Assembly: GCF_025154055.1 (NCBI RefSeq)
Contig: NZ_JAOALK010000033.1
Location: 175,968 to 239,967 of the forward strand
Length of the DNA stretch: 64,000 nt
Reading direction: 5' to 3'
From: Aquibacillus koreensis
GTDB lineage: Bacteria > Bacillota > Bacilli > Bacillales > Amphibacillaceae
Each line of letters opens with the position of its first letter. The stretch's first letter is position 1. The translations under genes were made by a program, and so were the position numbers. Below the pieces are notes generated by a model. The model was given only the letters and a program-made list of their open reading frames with translations, had not been told where the DNA came from and ran no database searches. Below, in pieces: positions 16,101-25,666 of the stretch.

Positions 16101-17033
16101 ATGACGCATGAATCTTTCTGGTTAGAAATGAAAGATAAGAAAAAAGTGTACATAAGTAAATGGAGTGATGATTCCAAGACCCCAAAAGCAATCGTTCAAC
16201 TTTCACATGGAATGGCTGAACATATTCACCGCTATAGTACCTTTGCTTCTTTTTTAGTTGAACATGATATTTTTGTGTACGGAAATGATCACCGTGGTCA
16301 TGGAAGAACTGGACAAGAACATGGATTATTAGGATATTTTTCAGATAAATATGGTTTTGAAACGGTTACGGATGATTTGGCGTCGATCACTAAAAATATA
16401 CAGGGTAGTTATCCTAATGTACCAATTTTTTTACTTGGACACAGTATGGGTTCCTTTGTAGCTAGACGATACATTCAAAAGTACAGTGACAACATAGAAG
16501 GTGTCATTATTTCCGGGACAGGAGGCTATGCGAGGCTTTCAACCAATATTGGCAAACTACTAGCTAGAGGAATTATAAAGAAAAATGGTGCTACAGAAGT
16601 GTCTCCATTTTTAAATAAGCTTGCGTTTGGCTCATTGAATAGTGCTGTCTCAGAAGCAGAAAGTGCATACGATTGGCTAACTCGTGACAAAGAACAGGTA
16701 GAAAAATATAAGCAGGATCCTTTGGCTGGATTCCCTACTACTGCAGGTTTTTGCTATGATTTATTTGATGGTTTAGACAAGATCCACACTGCTAAATTGA
16801 TAAATCAAATTCCAAAAGATTTACCAATATTATTTATTAGCGGTGAGCAAGATTCAGTCGGTAATTATACCAAAGGTGTTACAAATGTAATAAATCAATA
16901 TAAAAAAGCAGACCTCTCAAATATCCAATATATCTTTTATAAAGATGGACGACATGAAATGTTAAATGAAATAAATAAAGAAGAAGTATTTATGGATATT
17001 CTGCGCTGGATAAATACACAATTAAATGAATGA
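16101..17033 (+). CDS. Alpha/beta hydrolase, monoacylglycerol lipase/lysophospholipase-like
   Basis: The protein has 310 residues of the serine-hydrolase lipase (Hydrolase_4) type, ATG 16101 preceded by GGGGAG. The HGMAEH motif near 37-42, GNDHRGHG near 61-68, the nucleophile elbow LGHSMGS at about 113-119, the acid in SGEQDSVG near 251-258 and the His in DGRHEML near 283-289 complete a triad. It has no signal peptide and is presumably cytoplasmic. It is a single gene between a promoter with a cre-like site and a terminator. Its likely action is cleavage of monoacylglycerol or lysophospholipid. Confidence 0.85.
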   Translation: MTHESFWLEMKDKKKVYISKWSDDSKTPKAIVQLSHGMAEHIHRYSTFASFLVEHDIFVYGNDHRGHGRTGQEHGLLGYFSDKYGFETVTDDLASITKNIQGSYPNVPIFLLGHSMGSFVARRYIQKYSDNIEGVIISGTGGYARLSTNIGKLLARGIIKKNGATEVSPFLNKLAFGSLNSAVSEAESAYDWLTRDKEQVEKYKQDPLAGFPTTAGFCYDLFDGLDKIHTAKLINQIPKDLPILFISGEQDSVGNYTKGVTNVINQYKKADLSNIQYIFYKDGRHEMLNEINKEEVFMDILRWINTQLNE

Positions 17034-17040
17034 TACTAAT

Positions 17041-17070
17041 AAGAGCCTTCAAGCAAATAAGGCTCTTTTC
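17041..17070 (+). terminator. Terminator after the lipase
   Basis: AAGAGCCTT and AAGGCTCTT form a perfect 9-bp stem with a 12-nt loop and a trailing TTTTC. Confidence 0.85.
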
Positions 17071-17102
17071 TATGCCAATTTTGACAAATTCCAAAACAAA
17101 GG

Positions 17103-17142
17103 TGAATGTTTTTGAATGTTTGTGAAAGTTTATGATTGAAAA
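17103..17142 (+). promoter_or_regulatory. Probable FruR operator: four 10-bp direct repeats
   Basis: Four consecutive 10-bp words, TGAATGTTTT, TGAATGTTTG, TGAAAGTTTA and TGATTGAAAA, repeat with exact 10-bp period directly ahead of and into the -35 of fruR. DeoR-family repressors bind such phased direct repeats. The period of one helical turn puts all copies on one face of DNA. Confidence 0.7.
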
Positions 17143-17164
17143 ATAAAAAGAGTTGCTTTATTAT
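17136..17164 (+). promoter_or_regulatory. fru operon promoter
   Basis: -35 TTGAAA (17136-17141), 17-bp spacer and -10 TATTAT (17159-17164). The -35 overlaps the last operator repeat, so bound FruR would block RNA polymerase. Confidence 0.75.
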
Positions 17165-17199
17165 TTATGTGACCCTTACATGAAGGTGAGGAAAATGCA

Positions 17200-17949
17200 G
17201 TGCTAACAGCTAAACGTCATCAATTAATAGAAGATTTACTTTTAAAGAAGCAGACTGTAACGATTCAAGAGATTATGGAATTAACCAAGGCTTCAGAGTC
17301 CACAATAAGACGAGACTTAAGTGAGTTAGAGAAAAAGAACAAGCTTATTCGTGTGCATGGTGGAGCAACGTTACATCATTCTAAAAGTGAAGAGCCTAGT
17401 TTTCCTGAAAAGGCTTCCAAATATGTGTTCGAGAAAAAAGCAATTGCAGAAACAGCAGCGCTTCTCGTCCAACCAAATGATTGTATTTATCTTGATGCAG
17501 GAACAACGATCTATGAAATGGTTCCTCATTTAACTTCTAAAGAAGTGACTGTTGTAACAAATGGTCTTACCCATTTAGACATACTTAGTAAATATAAAAT
17601 TAATACGTATCTCCTTGGCGGGTTTGTAAAACATAATACAAGAGCATTAGTCGGACATGGTGCACAAGTTAGTATGCGTAAATACCGTTTTGATAAGTGT
17701 TTTCTAGGTGCGAACGGTATTCACACATCATATGGGTTTACGACACCTGATCCCGAGGAAGCACTCTTGAAAAATATGGCAATTGAACTATCTCAAGATG
17801 CGTTTATCTTGGCAGACCGTTCAAAATTAAATCAAACTTCTTTTACCAAGTTTGCTGAATTAAATGAAGCAACACTAATTACAAATGACGATCACGCTAA
17901 CTTAGCAGCTTATGAAAACAAAATGAACATAAAGGTTGTGTCGACATGA
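17200..17949 (+). CDS. fruR: DeoR-family fructose operon repressor FruR
   Basis: The 249-residue regulator starts at GTG 17200, 10 bp after GGTGAG. The N-terminal DeoR helix-turn-helix is clear (TVTIQEIMELTKASESTIRR, near 19-38, then VHGGA), followed by the DeoR sensor domain with DAGTTIYEM, TNGL and GANGI (about 98-172). FruR homologues are inactivated by fructose-1-phosphate. It overlaps fruB by 4 bp (ATGA) and heads the operon, so it represses itself through the repeats just upstream. Confidence 0.92.
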   Translation: MLTAKRHQLIEDLLLKKQTVTIQEIMELTKASESTIRRDLSELEKKNKLIRVHGGATLHHSKSEEPSFPEKASKYVFEKKAIAETAALLVQPNDCIYLDAGTTIYEMVPHLTSKEVTVVTNGLTHLDILSKYKINTYLLGGFVKHNTRALVGHGAQVSMRKYRFDKCFLGANGIHTSYGFTTPDPEEALLKNMAIELSQDAFILADRSKLNQTSFTKFAELNEATLITNDDHANLAAYENKMNIKVVST

Positions 17950-18860
17950 TTTATACTTGTACGTTAAATCCATCTGTTGATTACATTATTCATGTAGAAG
18001 ACTTCCAAGTGAACGGTTTAAATCGTGGTACGAACACCCAATATTATCCGGGTGGAAAAGGCATCAATGTTTCCCGAGTATTAAAGCGTTTAGATGTTGA
18101 AAATACGGCACTTGGTTTTCTAGGTGGGTTTTCAGGGGATTTTATTAAAGACCAATTACACCAAGCGGAAATCGAGACTAACTTCATCGAAGTATCAGGA
18201 AATACAAGGATAAATATGAAGTTAAAATCTAGTGGTGAGACTGAGATTAATGGACCCGGTCCAGAAATAACTTCAAATCAGTTACAACAGCTCTATGATC
18301 AAATTAGTTCATTAAAACAAGGTGATTTCTTAGTTGCAGCAGGTAGTACACCTGCTTCTGTACCGGCTACCTTTTATGCTGATGTCGCAAAGATTTGTGA
18401 ACGAAATGGTGTAAAGCTAATCGTTGATACTTCTAGTCAAGCATTAAAAGATGTCATGAATCACAAATTATTCTTTGTTAAACCGAACCATCATGAGCTA
18501 GGCGAACTTTTTGATACAACAATTGATTCTTTGGATGACGCGATTCATTATGGAAAAAAATTGCAACAGCAAGGGCCAGAACACGTTATTGTCTCTATGG
18601 GAGGTGACGGTGCTATTTATATCAGTGAACAAGCATGTTATCTTGCTAAAGCGCCAAAAGGGACTGTTAAAAATACGGTTGGTGCTGGAGATTCTTTAGT
18701 ATCAGGGTTTCTATCTGCTTATGTAAGGGAACAAACCGTGTTATCTGCTTTTCAATATGCAGTTGCAACAGGAAGTGCAACTGCCTTTAGTAACGACTTA
18801 TGTACAAAAGAAGAAGTTCAACAACTGTTTGAACAAGTAAAAATTAATCCGATCGAATAA
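17946..18860 (+). CDS. fruB: 1-phosphofructokinase
   Basis: This PfkB-family kinase of 304 residues phosphorylates fructose-1-phosphate to fructose-1,6-bisphosphate. Landmarks are the N-terminal TLNPSVDYII, GGKGINVSRVL (near 38-48) and the C-terminal ATP/anion-hole motif NTVGAGDSLVSGF (near 242-254) with the catalytic Asp in GAGDS. Its start overlaps the fruR stop, and AAAGGAGG before the next gene shows a tight operon with fruA. Confidence 0.95.
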   Translation: MIYTCTLNPSVDYIIHVEDFQVNGLNRGTNTQYYPGGKGINVSRVLKRLDVENTALGFLGGFSGDFIKDQLHQAEIETNFIEVSGNTRINMKLKSSGETEINGPGPEITSNQLQQLYDQISSLKQGDFLVAAGSTPASVPATFYADVAKICERNGVKLIVDTSSQALKDVMNHKLFFVKPNHHELGELFDTTIDSLDDAIHYGKKLQQQGPEHVIVSMGGDGAIYISEQACYLAKAPKGTVKNTVGAGDSLVSGFLSAYVREQTVLSAFQYAVATGSATAFSNDLCTKEEVQQLFEQVKINPIE

Positions 18861-18874
18861 AAGGAGGTACAGCT

Positions 18875-20770
18875 ATGAATATTACAGACTTACTTAGAAA
18901 AGACACCATTATTCTTGATTTACAAGCAAACTCAAAAGCTTCTGTTATTGATGAACTAGTAAATAAACTCGATAAAGCTGGGCGTTTGAGTGATAAGGAC
19001 GCGTTTAAACAAGCAATATTAGCACGTGAAGAGCAAAGTACTACAGGAATTGGAGATGGCATTGCCATTCCGCATGCGAAAACGGCTGCAGTTAAGACTC
19101 CTGCGATTGTATTCGGACGCTCAATAGAAGGAATTGATTACGAAGCATTAGATGGTCAGCCGTCACACTTATTCTTTATGATTGCAGCGTCAGAAGGTGC
19201 AAATCAAACACACTTGCAGACGTTATCTCGTCTCTCATCTTTCCTAATGGATGATAACTTTAGAAAAAACATCGAAGCTGCAACTAGTGAAGATGAAGTA
19301 TTAGAAGTGATTAATGTGAAAGAGCGCGAGGAAGAAGAGGAAACCGAACAAACGGAAGAACAAGCAGAGTCCTTTATTTTAGCAGTCACAGGCTGTCCAA
19401 CAGGGATCGCACACACCTATATGGCGGCAGATAAGTTAAAAGCAACTGCAAAAGAAATGGGAGTAGGAATTAAAGTTGAGACAAACGGCTCTAGTGGTGT
19501 CAAAAACCGTCTAACTCCAGAAGAAATTGAAAAAGCAGATGCCATTATTATCGCAGCTGATACGAAGATTGAAACAGAACGTTTTAAAGGAAAGCCAGTT
19601 ATCCAAGTCCCAGTCGCAAAAGGGATTCATGAGCCGAAAGAGTTAATTGAACGCGCGATTAAGAAAGACGCACCTATTCACCAAGGTGGCGGAAATGAGT
19701 CTAGTGATGATGGAAGCGAAGAAAACGGAAAGAGCGGATTCTACAAGCACCTGATGAATGGTGTATCCAACATGCTTCCATTTGTTGTAGGTGGCGGTAT
19801 TCTAATTGCCATCGCATTCTTATTTGGTGGAATTGAACCTCAAAATCCAGATAGTGATCGATATCATCCATTATGGGATATGTTAATGACTATCGGTGGT
19901 GGTAATGCATTCCACTTAATGGTACCGGTATTGGCTGGTTTTATTGCTTCTAGTATCGCTGACCGACCAGGTTTTGCGCCAGGTATGATCGGTGGTTTGA
20001 TTGCCATTACATCTGGTATTGAAGGTGCCGACGGAGGATCCGGTTTTCTAGGTGGTTTAATTGCCGGTTTCTTAGCCGGTTATGTCACGTTAGGTGTAAA
20101 GAAAGCACTAGAAGTGTTACCTTCTGTATTTGATGGCCTAAAAACTGTACTATTTTATCCGGTCTTCAGTATTGGTATTGCAGGATTAATTATGTTATTG
20201 ATCAACCCACCACTAACAACACTTTACACAGGTTTATCTTCTTGGTTACAAGGGTTAGGAGATACGAACTTAGTATTATTAGGTATCATTTTAGGTGGTA
20301 TGATGGCAGTAGATATGGGTGGACCAATCAATAAAGCTGCTTATACGTTTGGTATCGCAATGCTTGATGCTGGGAACTATAATTTTATTGCAGCAATCAT
20401 GGCCGGTGGTATGGTACCACCACTTGCAACAGCAATTGCAAGTACGATTTTCAAAAACAAATTCACACGTCAAGAGCGCGATGCAGGTAAATCAAATTAT
20501 GCACTTGGAGCGTTCTTTATTTCAGAAGGTGCCATTCCGTTCGCAGCAGCCGATCCTGCTCGTGTTATTCCACCTATCATTGTAGGTTCTGCCGTAGCAG
20601 GTGGTTTAAGTATGTTATTTGATATTGGTTTACAAGCGCCTCACGGTGGAATTGTAGTAATAGGTCTCGTGGAAGGAAGCCCAATTCTGTATCTTTTATC
20701 GATTATTGTCGGTAGTTTAGTTGGAGCATTTTTACTAGGCTTCTTGAAAAAACCGATCATAAAAGAGTAA
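18875..20770 (+). CDS. fruA: Fructose-specific PTS enzyme IIABC
   Basis: The 631-residue protein imports and phosphorylates fructose to fructose-1-phosphate. Domains in order: EIIA (1-145, active His67 in AIPHAKT), an acidic linker (150-165), EIIB (about 167-265, active Cys173 in TGCPTGIAHTYMAA), a polar linker and the EIIC membrane domain (about 285-630) with around nine hydrophobic segments and the motif GPINKAAYTF. The start follows AAAGGAGGTA. It is the third gene of the operon and is followed by ptsH after 61 bp without a visible terminator. Confidence 0.96.
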   Translation: MNITDLLRKDTIILDLQANSKASVIDELVNKLDKAGRLSDKDAFKQAILAREEQSTTGIGDGIAIPHAKTAAVKTPAIVFGRSIEGIDYEALDGQPSHLFFMIAASEGANQTHLQTLSRLSSFLMDDNFRKNIEAATSEDEVLEVINVKEREEEEETEQTEEQAESFILAVTGCPTGIAHTYMAADKLKATAKEMGVGIKVETNGSSGVKNRLTPEEIEKADAIIIAADTKIETERFKGKPVIQVPVAKGIHEPKELIERAIKKDAPIHQGGGNESSDDGSEENGKSGFYKHLMNGVSNMLPFVVGGGILIAIAFLFGGIEPQNPDSDRYHPLWDMLMTIGGGNAFHLMVPVLAGFIASSIADRPGFAPGMIGGLIAITSGIEGADGGSGFLGGLIAGFLAGYVTLGVKKALEVLPSVFDGLKTVLFYPVFSIGIAGLIMLLINPPLTTLYTGLSSWLQGLGDTNLVLLGIILGGMMAVDMGGPINKAAYTFGIAMLDAGNYNFIAAIMAGGMVPPLATAIASTIFKNKFTRQERDAGKSNYALGAFFISEGAIPFAAADPARVIPPIIVGSAVAGGLSMLFDIGLQAPHGGIVVIGLVEGSPILYLLSIIVGSLVGAFLLGFLKKPIIKE

Positions 20771-20831
20771 AATTAAAATGTAGTTAACCCGTACAAAACA
20801 TCAATATATAATTTTTGGGAGGAATGAAAAA

Positions 20832-21101
20832 ATGGCAATTGAAAAAACAGTCAAAATCACTGATGCAACAGGAGTTCACGCACGTCCAGCAACCGTACTT
20901 GTAAACAAGGCAGGTAACTTTTCTTCAGATTCGAAGATTGAGTACAATGGGAAATCGGTAAACTTAAAATCCATTATGGGTGTTATGTCACTTGGTATTC
21001 CTAAAGATGCTGAAATTAAAATCATTGCTGATGGCGATGACGAACAAGAAGCAATCGATGCGATCTATGAAGTAATTAAACAAGAAGGACTAGGAGAGTA
21101 A
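20832..21101 (+). CDS. ptsH: Phosphocarrier protein HPr
   Basis: The 89-residue protein has the phosphoryl-accepting histidine in TGVHARPAT (His16 by this start) and the regulatory serine in [12 protein letters not shown] (Ser47), the site of HPr kinase used with CcpA. GGGAGGAA precedes the ATG. In B. subtilis ptsH follows ptsG; here ptsH-ptsI directly follow the fructose genes, so part of the general PTS supply would be fructose-inducible unless a separate promoter exists in the 61-bp gap. Confidence 0.97.
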   Translation: MAIEKTVKITDATGVHARPATVLVNKAGNFSSDSKIEYNGKSVNLKSIMGVMSLGIPKDAEIKIIADGDDEQEAIDAIYEVIKQEGLGE

Positions 21102-21107
21102 TTATTA

Positions 21108-22823
21108 ATGAATAATTTAAGCGGGATAGCAGCATCCAACGGGATTGCTATCGCAAAAGCATATATTTTGGCAGCACCCGATCTTTCTTTTGAAAAAAAG
21201 AAAGTAGAAAATACAGCAACAGAAATTGAACGCTTAAACAAAGCATTAGAGATCTCTAAGCAAGAGTTAGAAAAGATTAAAGAAAACGCAAGAAAATCAC
21301 TTGGAGATGAGCATGCAGAGATTTTCTCTGCTCATCTGCTTGTGTTAAGTGATCCAGAGTTAATCAATCCTATTCAAGATAAGATTAAAACTGATCAAGT
21401 AAATGCAGAAGCAGCTTTAGAAGACGTTGCAAACATGTTTATTGATATGTTTAAAGCAATGGAAAATGAATATATGCGCGAGCGTGCTGCAGACATTCAG
21501 GATGTGACAAAAAGAGTCATGGCTCACTTACTTGATGTAACATTCCCGGACCCTGCATTAATCGATGAAGAGGTTGTTGTGATTGCAGAGGATTTAACTC
21601 CTTCTGATACCGCACAACTGAACAAGCAATTTGTAAAAGGATTTACAACAAACATTGGTGGACGTACATCCCACTCTGCAATTATGGCAAGATCACTTGA
21701 GATCCCTGCTGTCGTTGGTACTAAAACTGTTACTGAAGAAGTGAAAAAAGACGATATGCTTATCGTTGATGGGATTGATGGTAAAGTAATCATTAACCCA
21801 AGTGAGGAAGAACTTGCGACGTATAAGCAAAAACAAGAAGATTTTGCAAAACAAAAAGAAGTGTGGGCGCAACTGAAGGACGAGCCTACGATATCTGCTG
21901 ATGGTACACATGTGGAATTAGTAGCAAACATTGGTACACCTGAAGATGTAGTAGGTGTGTTGAACAATGGCGGTGAGGGTGTCGGTTTATACCGTACCGA
22001 ATTCTTATACATGGGTAAAAGTGAGCTTCCAACAGAAGATGAACAATTCGAAGCTTACAAATCAGTATTAGAACAAATGGGTGAAAAACCTGTTGTTGTT
22101 CGAACGCTTGACATTGGTGGAGATAAAGAGCTTAGCTACTTAAAGTTGCCTGAAGAAATGAATCCTTTCTTAGGCTTCCGTGCAATTCGTTTATGCCTGG
22201 AACGTGATGATATTTTCCGTACACAATTACGTGCATTACTACGTGCAAGTACATACGGAAACTTAAAGATAATGTTCCCGATGATTGCGACGCTAGACGA
22301 ATTCCGTCAGGCAAAAGCACTTCTTCTAGAAGAAAAAGACAACCTTAAAAATGAAGGTGTTTCAGTCTCAGACGATATCGAGATCGGTATCATGGTAGAA
22401 ATTCCATCTACTGCAGTCATTGCACGTCAGTTTGCTAAAGAAGTTGATTTCTTCAGTATTGGTACGAATGATCTAATCCAATATACGATGGCAGCTGACC
22501 GTATGAATGAACGTGTCTCTTATTTATACCAACCATACCATCCGGCAATCTTAAGCCTTGTCAATAATGTGATTGAAGCTGCACATGCAGAAGGCAAATG
22601 GGCTGGCATGTGTGGAGAGATGGCTGGAGACTCGATCGCCATTCCTATACTATTAGGACTAGGATTAGATGAGTTTAGTATGAGTGCAACTTCGATCTTA
22701 CCTGCGCGTACTCAGATTAAGGACTTATCTAAAGATGAGCTAGCTTCTTATAAAGATCAGCTTTTAGCTATGAGTACTGCAGATGAAGTCGAAGCTTTTA
22801 TTAGAGAGAAAACAAATCAATAA
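21108..22823 (+). CDS. ptsI: Phosphoenolpyruvate-protein phosphotransferase (enzyme I)
   Basis: This 571-residue protein passes phosphate from PEP to HPr. The phosphorylated histidine is H189 in [12 protein letters not shown], the PEP-binding signature [14 protein letters not shown] lies near 450, and the active-site cysteine is in GMCGEMAGD near 502-510. It begins 6 bp after the ptsH stop. The length and motif order are standard. Confidence 0.97.
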   Translation: MNNLSGIAASNGIAIAKAYILAAPDLSFEKKKVENTATEIERLNKALEISKQELEKIKENARKSLGDEHAEIFSAHLLVLSDPELINPIQDKIKTDQVNAEAALEDVANMFIDMFKAMENEYMRERAADIQDVTKRVMAHLLDVTFPDPALIDEEVVVIAEDLTPSDTAQLNKQFVKGFTTNIGGRTSHSAIMARSLEIPAVVGTKTVTEEVKKDDMLIVDGIDGKVIINPSEEELATYKQKQEDFAKQKEVWAQLKDEPTISADGTHVELVANIGTPEDVVGVLNNGGEGVGLYRTEFLYMGKSELPTEDEQFEAYKSVLEQMGEKPVVVRTLDIGGDKELSYLKLPEEMNPFLGFRAIRLCLERDDIFRTQLRALLRASTYGNLKIMFPMIATLDEFRQAKALLLEEKDNLKNEGVSVSDDIEIGIMVEIPSTAVIARQFAKEVDFFSIGTNDLIQYTMAADRMNERVSYLYQPYHPAILSLVNNVIEAAHAEGKWAGMCGEMAGDSIAIPILLGLGLDEFSMSATSILPARTQIKDLSKDELASYKDQLLAMSTADEVEAFIREKTNQ

Positions 22824-22833
22824 AAAAGTTGAG

Positions 22834-22870
22834 TGACCCCTATTAGCTTGTTTAGTGGGGGTCATTTTTT
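22834..22870 (+). terminator. Terminator after ptsI
   Basis: TGACCCCTATTA and TAGTGGGGGTCA pair and are followed by TTTTTT. The right flank overlaps the last codon of the convergent acetyltransferase. Confidence 0.88.
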
Positions 22871-23542
22871 GTTGGTAACTTTAAACGGATTTCTCCACTC
22901 CATCAATGCAGCATAGTTCACTGATTCTTCATCTTCGAGGTAATCCGCTATAACTCCAACTGGTGTCCGCCCACAACGCAATAAAAACGAAGTTACCGGA
23001 TCATTATATTTCCCTTTCATTAATGCATCTACATACTCCTCCGCTGTTATCTTATCAGCAACTTTATGATAACCAGGTAGTCGTCCTCCCCCAATTAATC
23101 GGTCCAAATCTAACTGAACAACAACCTCATACATCGATTGCATTAGCCATCTTCCCAAATCCATTTTTCGAAAACCAGGATGAACACAAATATCAACAAC
23201 GTACAAAGCATTTCCATTCGGATTATGGTTTCGGATATAGCCATTGTCTGTGACTTCTTCCCACGTATGTTGGATGTGTTTGTCATCAAAATCGACACAT
23301 AACCCAGTCATCGAACCAACAATCATCCCTCCTACTTCAACGCAAAGTGCTCCGTCAGGAAATAATGAAATGTGATTCCTAAGTTGTTCTTCGTTCCACC
23401 AAAGATCAGACGGAAATGGCGGTGGAAAGCTAGCCTTCTGTACCTCAATAAGCTGAGGAATATCGTTCTCATCATAGTTCCTTATAACAACTTCCATGTT
23501 CCGATTATCCTTGTATAAGTACATTTTTTTGTAATAGGACAT
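22862..23542 (-). CDS. GNAT-family N-acetyltransferase
   Basis: The protein has 226 residues with GAGAGGAGTG upstream of ATG 23542. GNAT features are the N-terminal VIRNYDENDIPQLIEVQ, a central strand VVDICVHPGFRKMDLGRWLM (acetyl-CoA loop, near 114-133) and a following DLDRLIGGGRLPGYHKV region. The last 60 residues contain an extension seen in a distinct GNAT subgroup. The acceptor substrate is unknown. The gene converges on ptsI. Confidence 0.82.
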   Translation of the reverse strand: MSYYKKMYLYKDNRNMEVVIRNYDENDIPQLIEVQKASFPPPFPSDLWWNEEQLRNHISLFPDGALCVEVGGMIVGSMTGLCVDFDDKHIQHTWEEVTDNGYIRNHNPNGNALYVVDICVHPGFRKMDLGRWLMQSMYEVVVQLDLDRLIGGGRLPGYHKVADKITAEEYVDALMKGKYNDPVTSFLLRCGRTPVGVIADYLEDEESVNYAALMEWRNPFKVTNKK

Positions 23543-23560
23543 GGGGCTTCACTCCTCTCT

Positions 23561-23617
23561 TGGAAACATGGGGACGGTTCTTGTGTTTCCAAAAACGGAA
23601 ACACAAGAACCGTCTCC
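23561..23617. repeat. REP-like palindrome (GGGGACGGTTCTTG type), copy 1
   Basis: GGGGACGGTTCTTGTGTTTC at 23570-23589 is matched by its inverted copy ending at 23617 (20 of 21 positions), with loop AAAAAC. Related copies lie at 26454-26517 and 30550-30591. This word is widespread between genes in Bacillaceae. It sits just upstream of the acetyltransferase gene. Confidence 0.75.
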
Positions 23618-23773
23618 TCACCCACTCTTTATCATGCTCACTTTTGGTACGCTAGGTTATTTCATCTTCAACATTTATATTACTAATATTACAAAATTTT
23701 CATAAAATTGAAACCGATTTGATTTACTTGCTCATGTAGAAAACTTTTACACATTTAATACTATATAAAATGG

Positions 23774-23779
23774 TATAAT
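23774..23779 (+). promoter_or_regulatory. Extended -10 of the serine hydrolase promoter
   Basis: TGGTATAAT provides an extended -10; no good -35 is seen at 17 bp. Transcription from here would begin near 23786, which argues for the TTG start at 23829 rather than the GTG at 23793. Confidence 0.5.
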
Positions 23780-23828
23780 TAACCAGTATAAGGTGCACTT
23801 GTATTTGAAAGACGAGAGGAGTTTTACA

Positions 23829-25115
23829 TTGAAGGAAAAAATTGAAGCACTTTTAAAAGCTAACTATGACCTGAATTATTTCATAGGTAATGTATTAGTC
23901 GCAAAAGGAGATCAAGTTATAGTTAACCAAAACTACGGCATGGTAGACTATGAAAATAACATCCCCCACACACCTACTTCCAAGTTCTTAGTCGGATCTA
24001 TTTCCAAGCAATTCGTTGCTACTGCTATTATGAAATTACAAGAAGAAGGTCAGTTACATGTTACAGATAAGATTTCCGATTATATCGCACACTATCCTCA
24101 TGCATCTCAAATTACCATACATCAGTTGTTATCACATAGTGCAGGAATTCCTAACTACACAGAAACGCTTGAATATATCCAAAACAAAGACAAGGTACAT
24201 AGCCCGGAAGACATAATAGATCTATTCAGAGAAAAAGAGCTTTTGTTTGAACCTGGAAGTTCATGTTCCTATAGTAATTCAGGTTATGTCTTACTTGCTA
24301 GAATTATAGAGAAAGTGACTGGCTTACCTTATGCTACCTATTTAGAGCAAACCATTTTTCAACCTCTTCATATGGACAACACAGGAGTGCTCATGGATGG
24401 TACAAATATCGATTCACCTATGGTTGGGTATAGTGGAACAATGAACGGCTATAAAGCTGGGCCTAGCTGGAATTTATCCTTATTATATGGAGCCGGTGGC
24501 ATTTACTCAACAGTAGAGGATCTTTATAAGTGGGATCGTGCTTTGTACACTGACAAAGTTTTAAGTTTAAAATCACGTAGTGAACTTCTCAAGCAACACA
24601 TAGGTAACTTCGGGTATGGATGGTTTGTGAATGAGGATGGTGTCAATCATGATGGTAGACTTACAGGATTTAATTCACTTATTAGCCGTTATATGAAAGA
24701 AGATCTAGTCATTATTATCTTAAGTAATCGTGTCTACTATGGCCAAAGGCTCCCAATGATTAATCAAGATATTCTTTCACTGCTAAATGGAAAAGAAATA
24801 ACCTTACCATCAAAAGTAGAGCAACGTGAAGCTCATCATCTTAACAAGGATACATACATAGGGCAATACATCGAACCAAACGTCAAATTACCCTTTTCCA
24901 TCAAGTATGAAGAGCAGCGTTACTTTTTCTATGATGAATCCAATCCCGATTATAAATCAGAGCTTAAACCAGTAAAACAGACAGATCATGAGGATACTTT
25001 CGCAGTAGGAATGTCCCCTGGCATGGTTACTTTCAAGAAAAACCAACAGGCTGAAGTTACACATGCTACGCTTACTGAAGACGGATTTGTGATTAGTTTA
25101 GAGAAGTCTAATTGA
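23829..25115 (+). CDS. Serine hydrolase, beta-lactamase/penicillin-binding-like
   Basis: The start TTG 23829 follows GAGAGGAG by 8 bp; an upstream in-frame GTG 23793 has no such site. The 428-residue protein has the class C beta-lactamase fold: SISK near 57-60 (nucleophile Ser), YSN in CSYSNSGYVLL near 147 and HDGRLTG near 278 in place of KTG. Residues after about 330 form a separate beta-rich domain. No signal peptide or membrane anchor is visible, so it may act in the cytoplasm as an esterase or peptidase. It ends before a palindromic terminator-like repeat. Confidence 0.85.
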   Translation: MKEKIEALLKANYDLNYFIGNVLVAKGDQVIVNQNYGMVDYENNIPHTPTSKFLVGSISKQFVATAIMKLQEEGQLHVTDKISDYIAHYPHASQITIHQLLSHSAGIPNYTETLEYIQNKDKVHSPEDIIDLFREKELLFEPGSSCSYSNSGYVLLARIIEKVTGLPYATYLEQTIFQPLHMDNTGVLMDGTNIDSPMVGYSGTMNGYKAGPSWNLSLLYGAGGIYSTVEDLYKWDRALYTDKVLSLKSRSELLKQHIGNFGYGWFVNEDGVNHDGRLTGFNSLISRYMKEDLVIIILSNRVYYGQRLPMINQDILSLLNGKEITLPSKVEQREAHHLNKDTYIGQYIEPNVKLPFSIKYEEQRYFFYDESNPDYKSELKPVKQTDHEDTFAVGMSPGMVTFKKNQQAEVTHATLTEDGFVISLEKSN

Positions 25116-25147
25116 TAGAAGTTTAGAACTAAATTTTAGTGCATAAA

Positions 25148-25204
25148 AAAGTAGTTCAGTTTGCAATACAAAAATCATTTGTTTGTCCTAACTTGAACTA
25201 CTTT
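25148..25204. repeat. Palindromic repeat/terminator (AAAGTAGTTCA type), copy 1
   Basis: Arms AAAGTAGTTCA (25148-25158) and TGAACTACTTT (25194-25204) are perfect 11-bp inverted repeats around a 35-nt loop, with A and T runs outside. A closely similar element lies at 40354-40411. It separates two convergent genes and contains the stop codon of the minus-strand membrane gene. Confidence 0.7.
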
Positions 25205-25666
25205 GAATACATTCTTAGTAAAAATCGCACGAGTCTTAAATTATATACAAGAGTAAGAAAAAGAAAAGGGTATAAGATTGTGGAATAAACAGATTTCCAA
25301 TTTTTATAATAAAAGAATTTGGTTTTGAGACATAGACGTTCAAAGGTAATTGAAAACAAAGACCAACCTATAATATAAAGTAATTTTGATTTAGTGGTTT
25401 TTGCAAATGGAAAGTAGTTTAGAAACAATAGGTTCACCGTTGGATAAATAATTAACTGTGCGAGTACACCGCTATACTGTACACCATTACCGATATATCC
25501 ATACCAGTTCTTTTTCAAATCAAGAAGTTCATCCACGGTTTTCCCAAAAAATAGTGCAAAAAAAAGACGTAGCATATATTTCAATTTTCGATAAATTCTT
25601 AGGCATAAGTATCGCATAAAGGCTCATGGCACACAAAGAAAGTATTATAAAAATTATAAATATCAC
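25198..25666 (-). pseudogene. Small multispanning membrane protein, frameshifted in a T8 run
   Basis: The 3' frame (139 codons from ATG 25617) encodes GKTVDELLDLKKNWYGYIGN and three or four hydrophobic helices, ending ILYPFLFLTL. The frame immediately upstream reads VIFIIFIILSLCAM..., then IEIYATSFF, and it joins the 3' frame perfectly if the run of eight T (plus-strand A, 25558-25565) has seven. The upstream frame is open back to about 25830, with GTG 25666 and TTG 25705 as possible starts. I recall similar unnamed membrane proteins in Bacilli (WYGY motif), but I cannot name the family with certainty. It is either a pseudogene, a phase-variable gene or a sequencing error. Confidence 0.6.

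Noticed and set aside
21524..22012. 162-codon minus-strand open frame inside ptsI
   Set aside because: Shadow of the enzyme I coding sequence, no ribosome binding site and low-complexity Ser/Thr composition.
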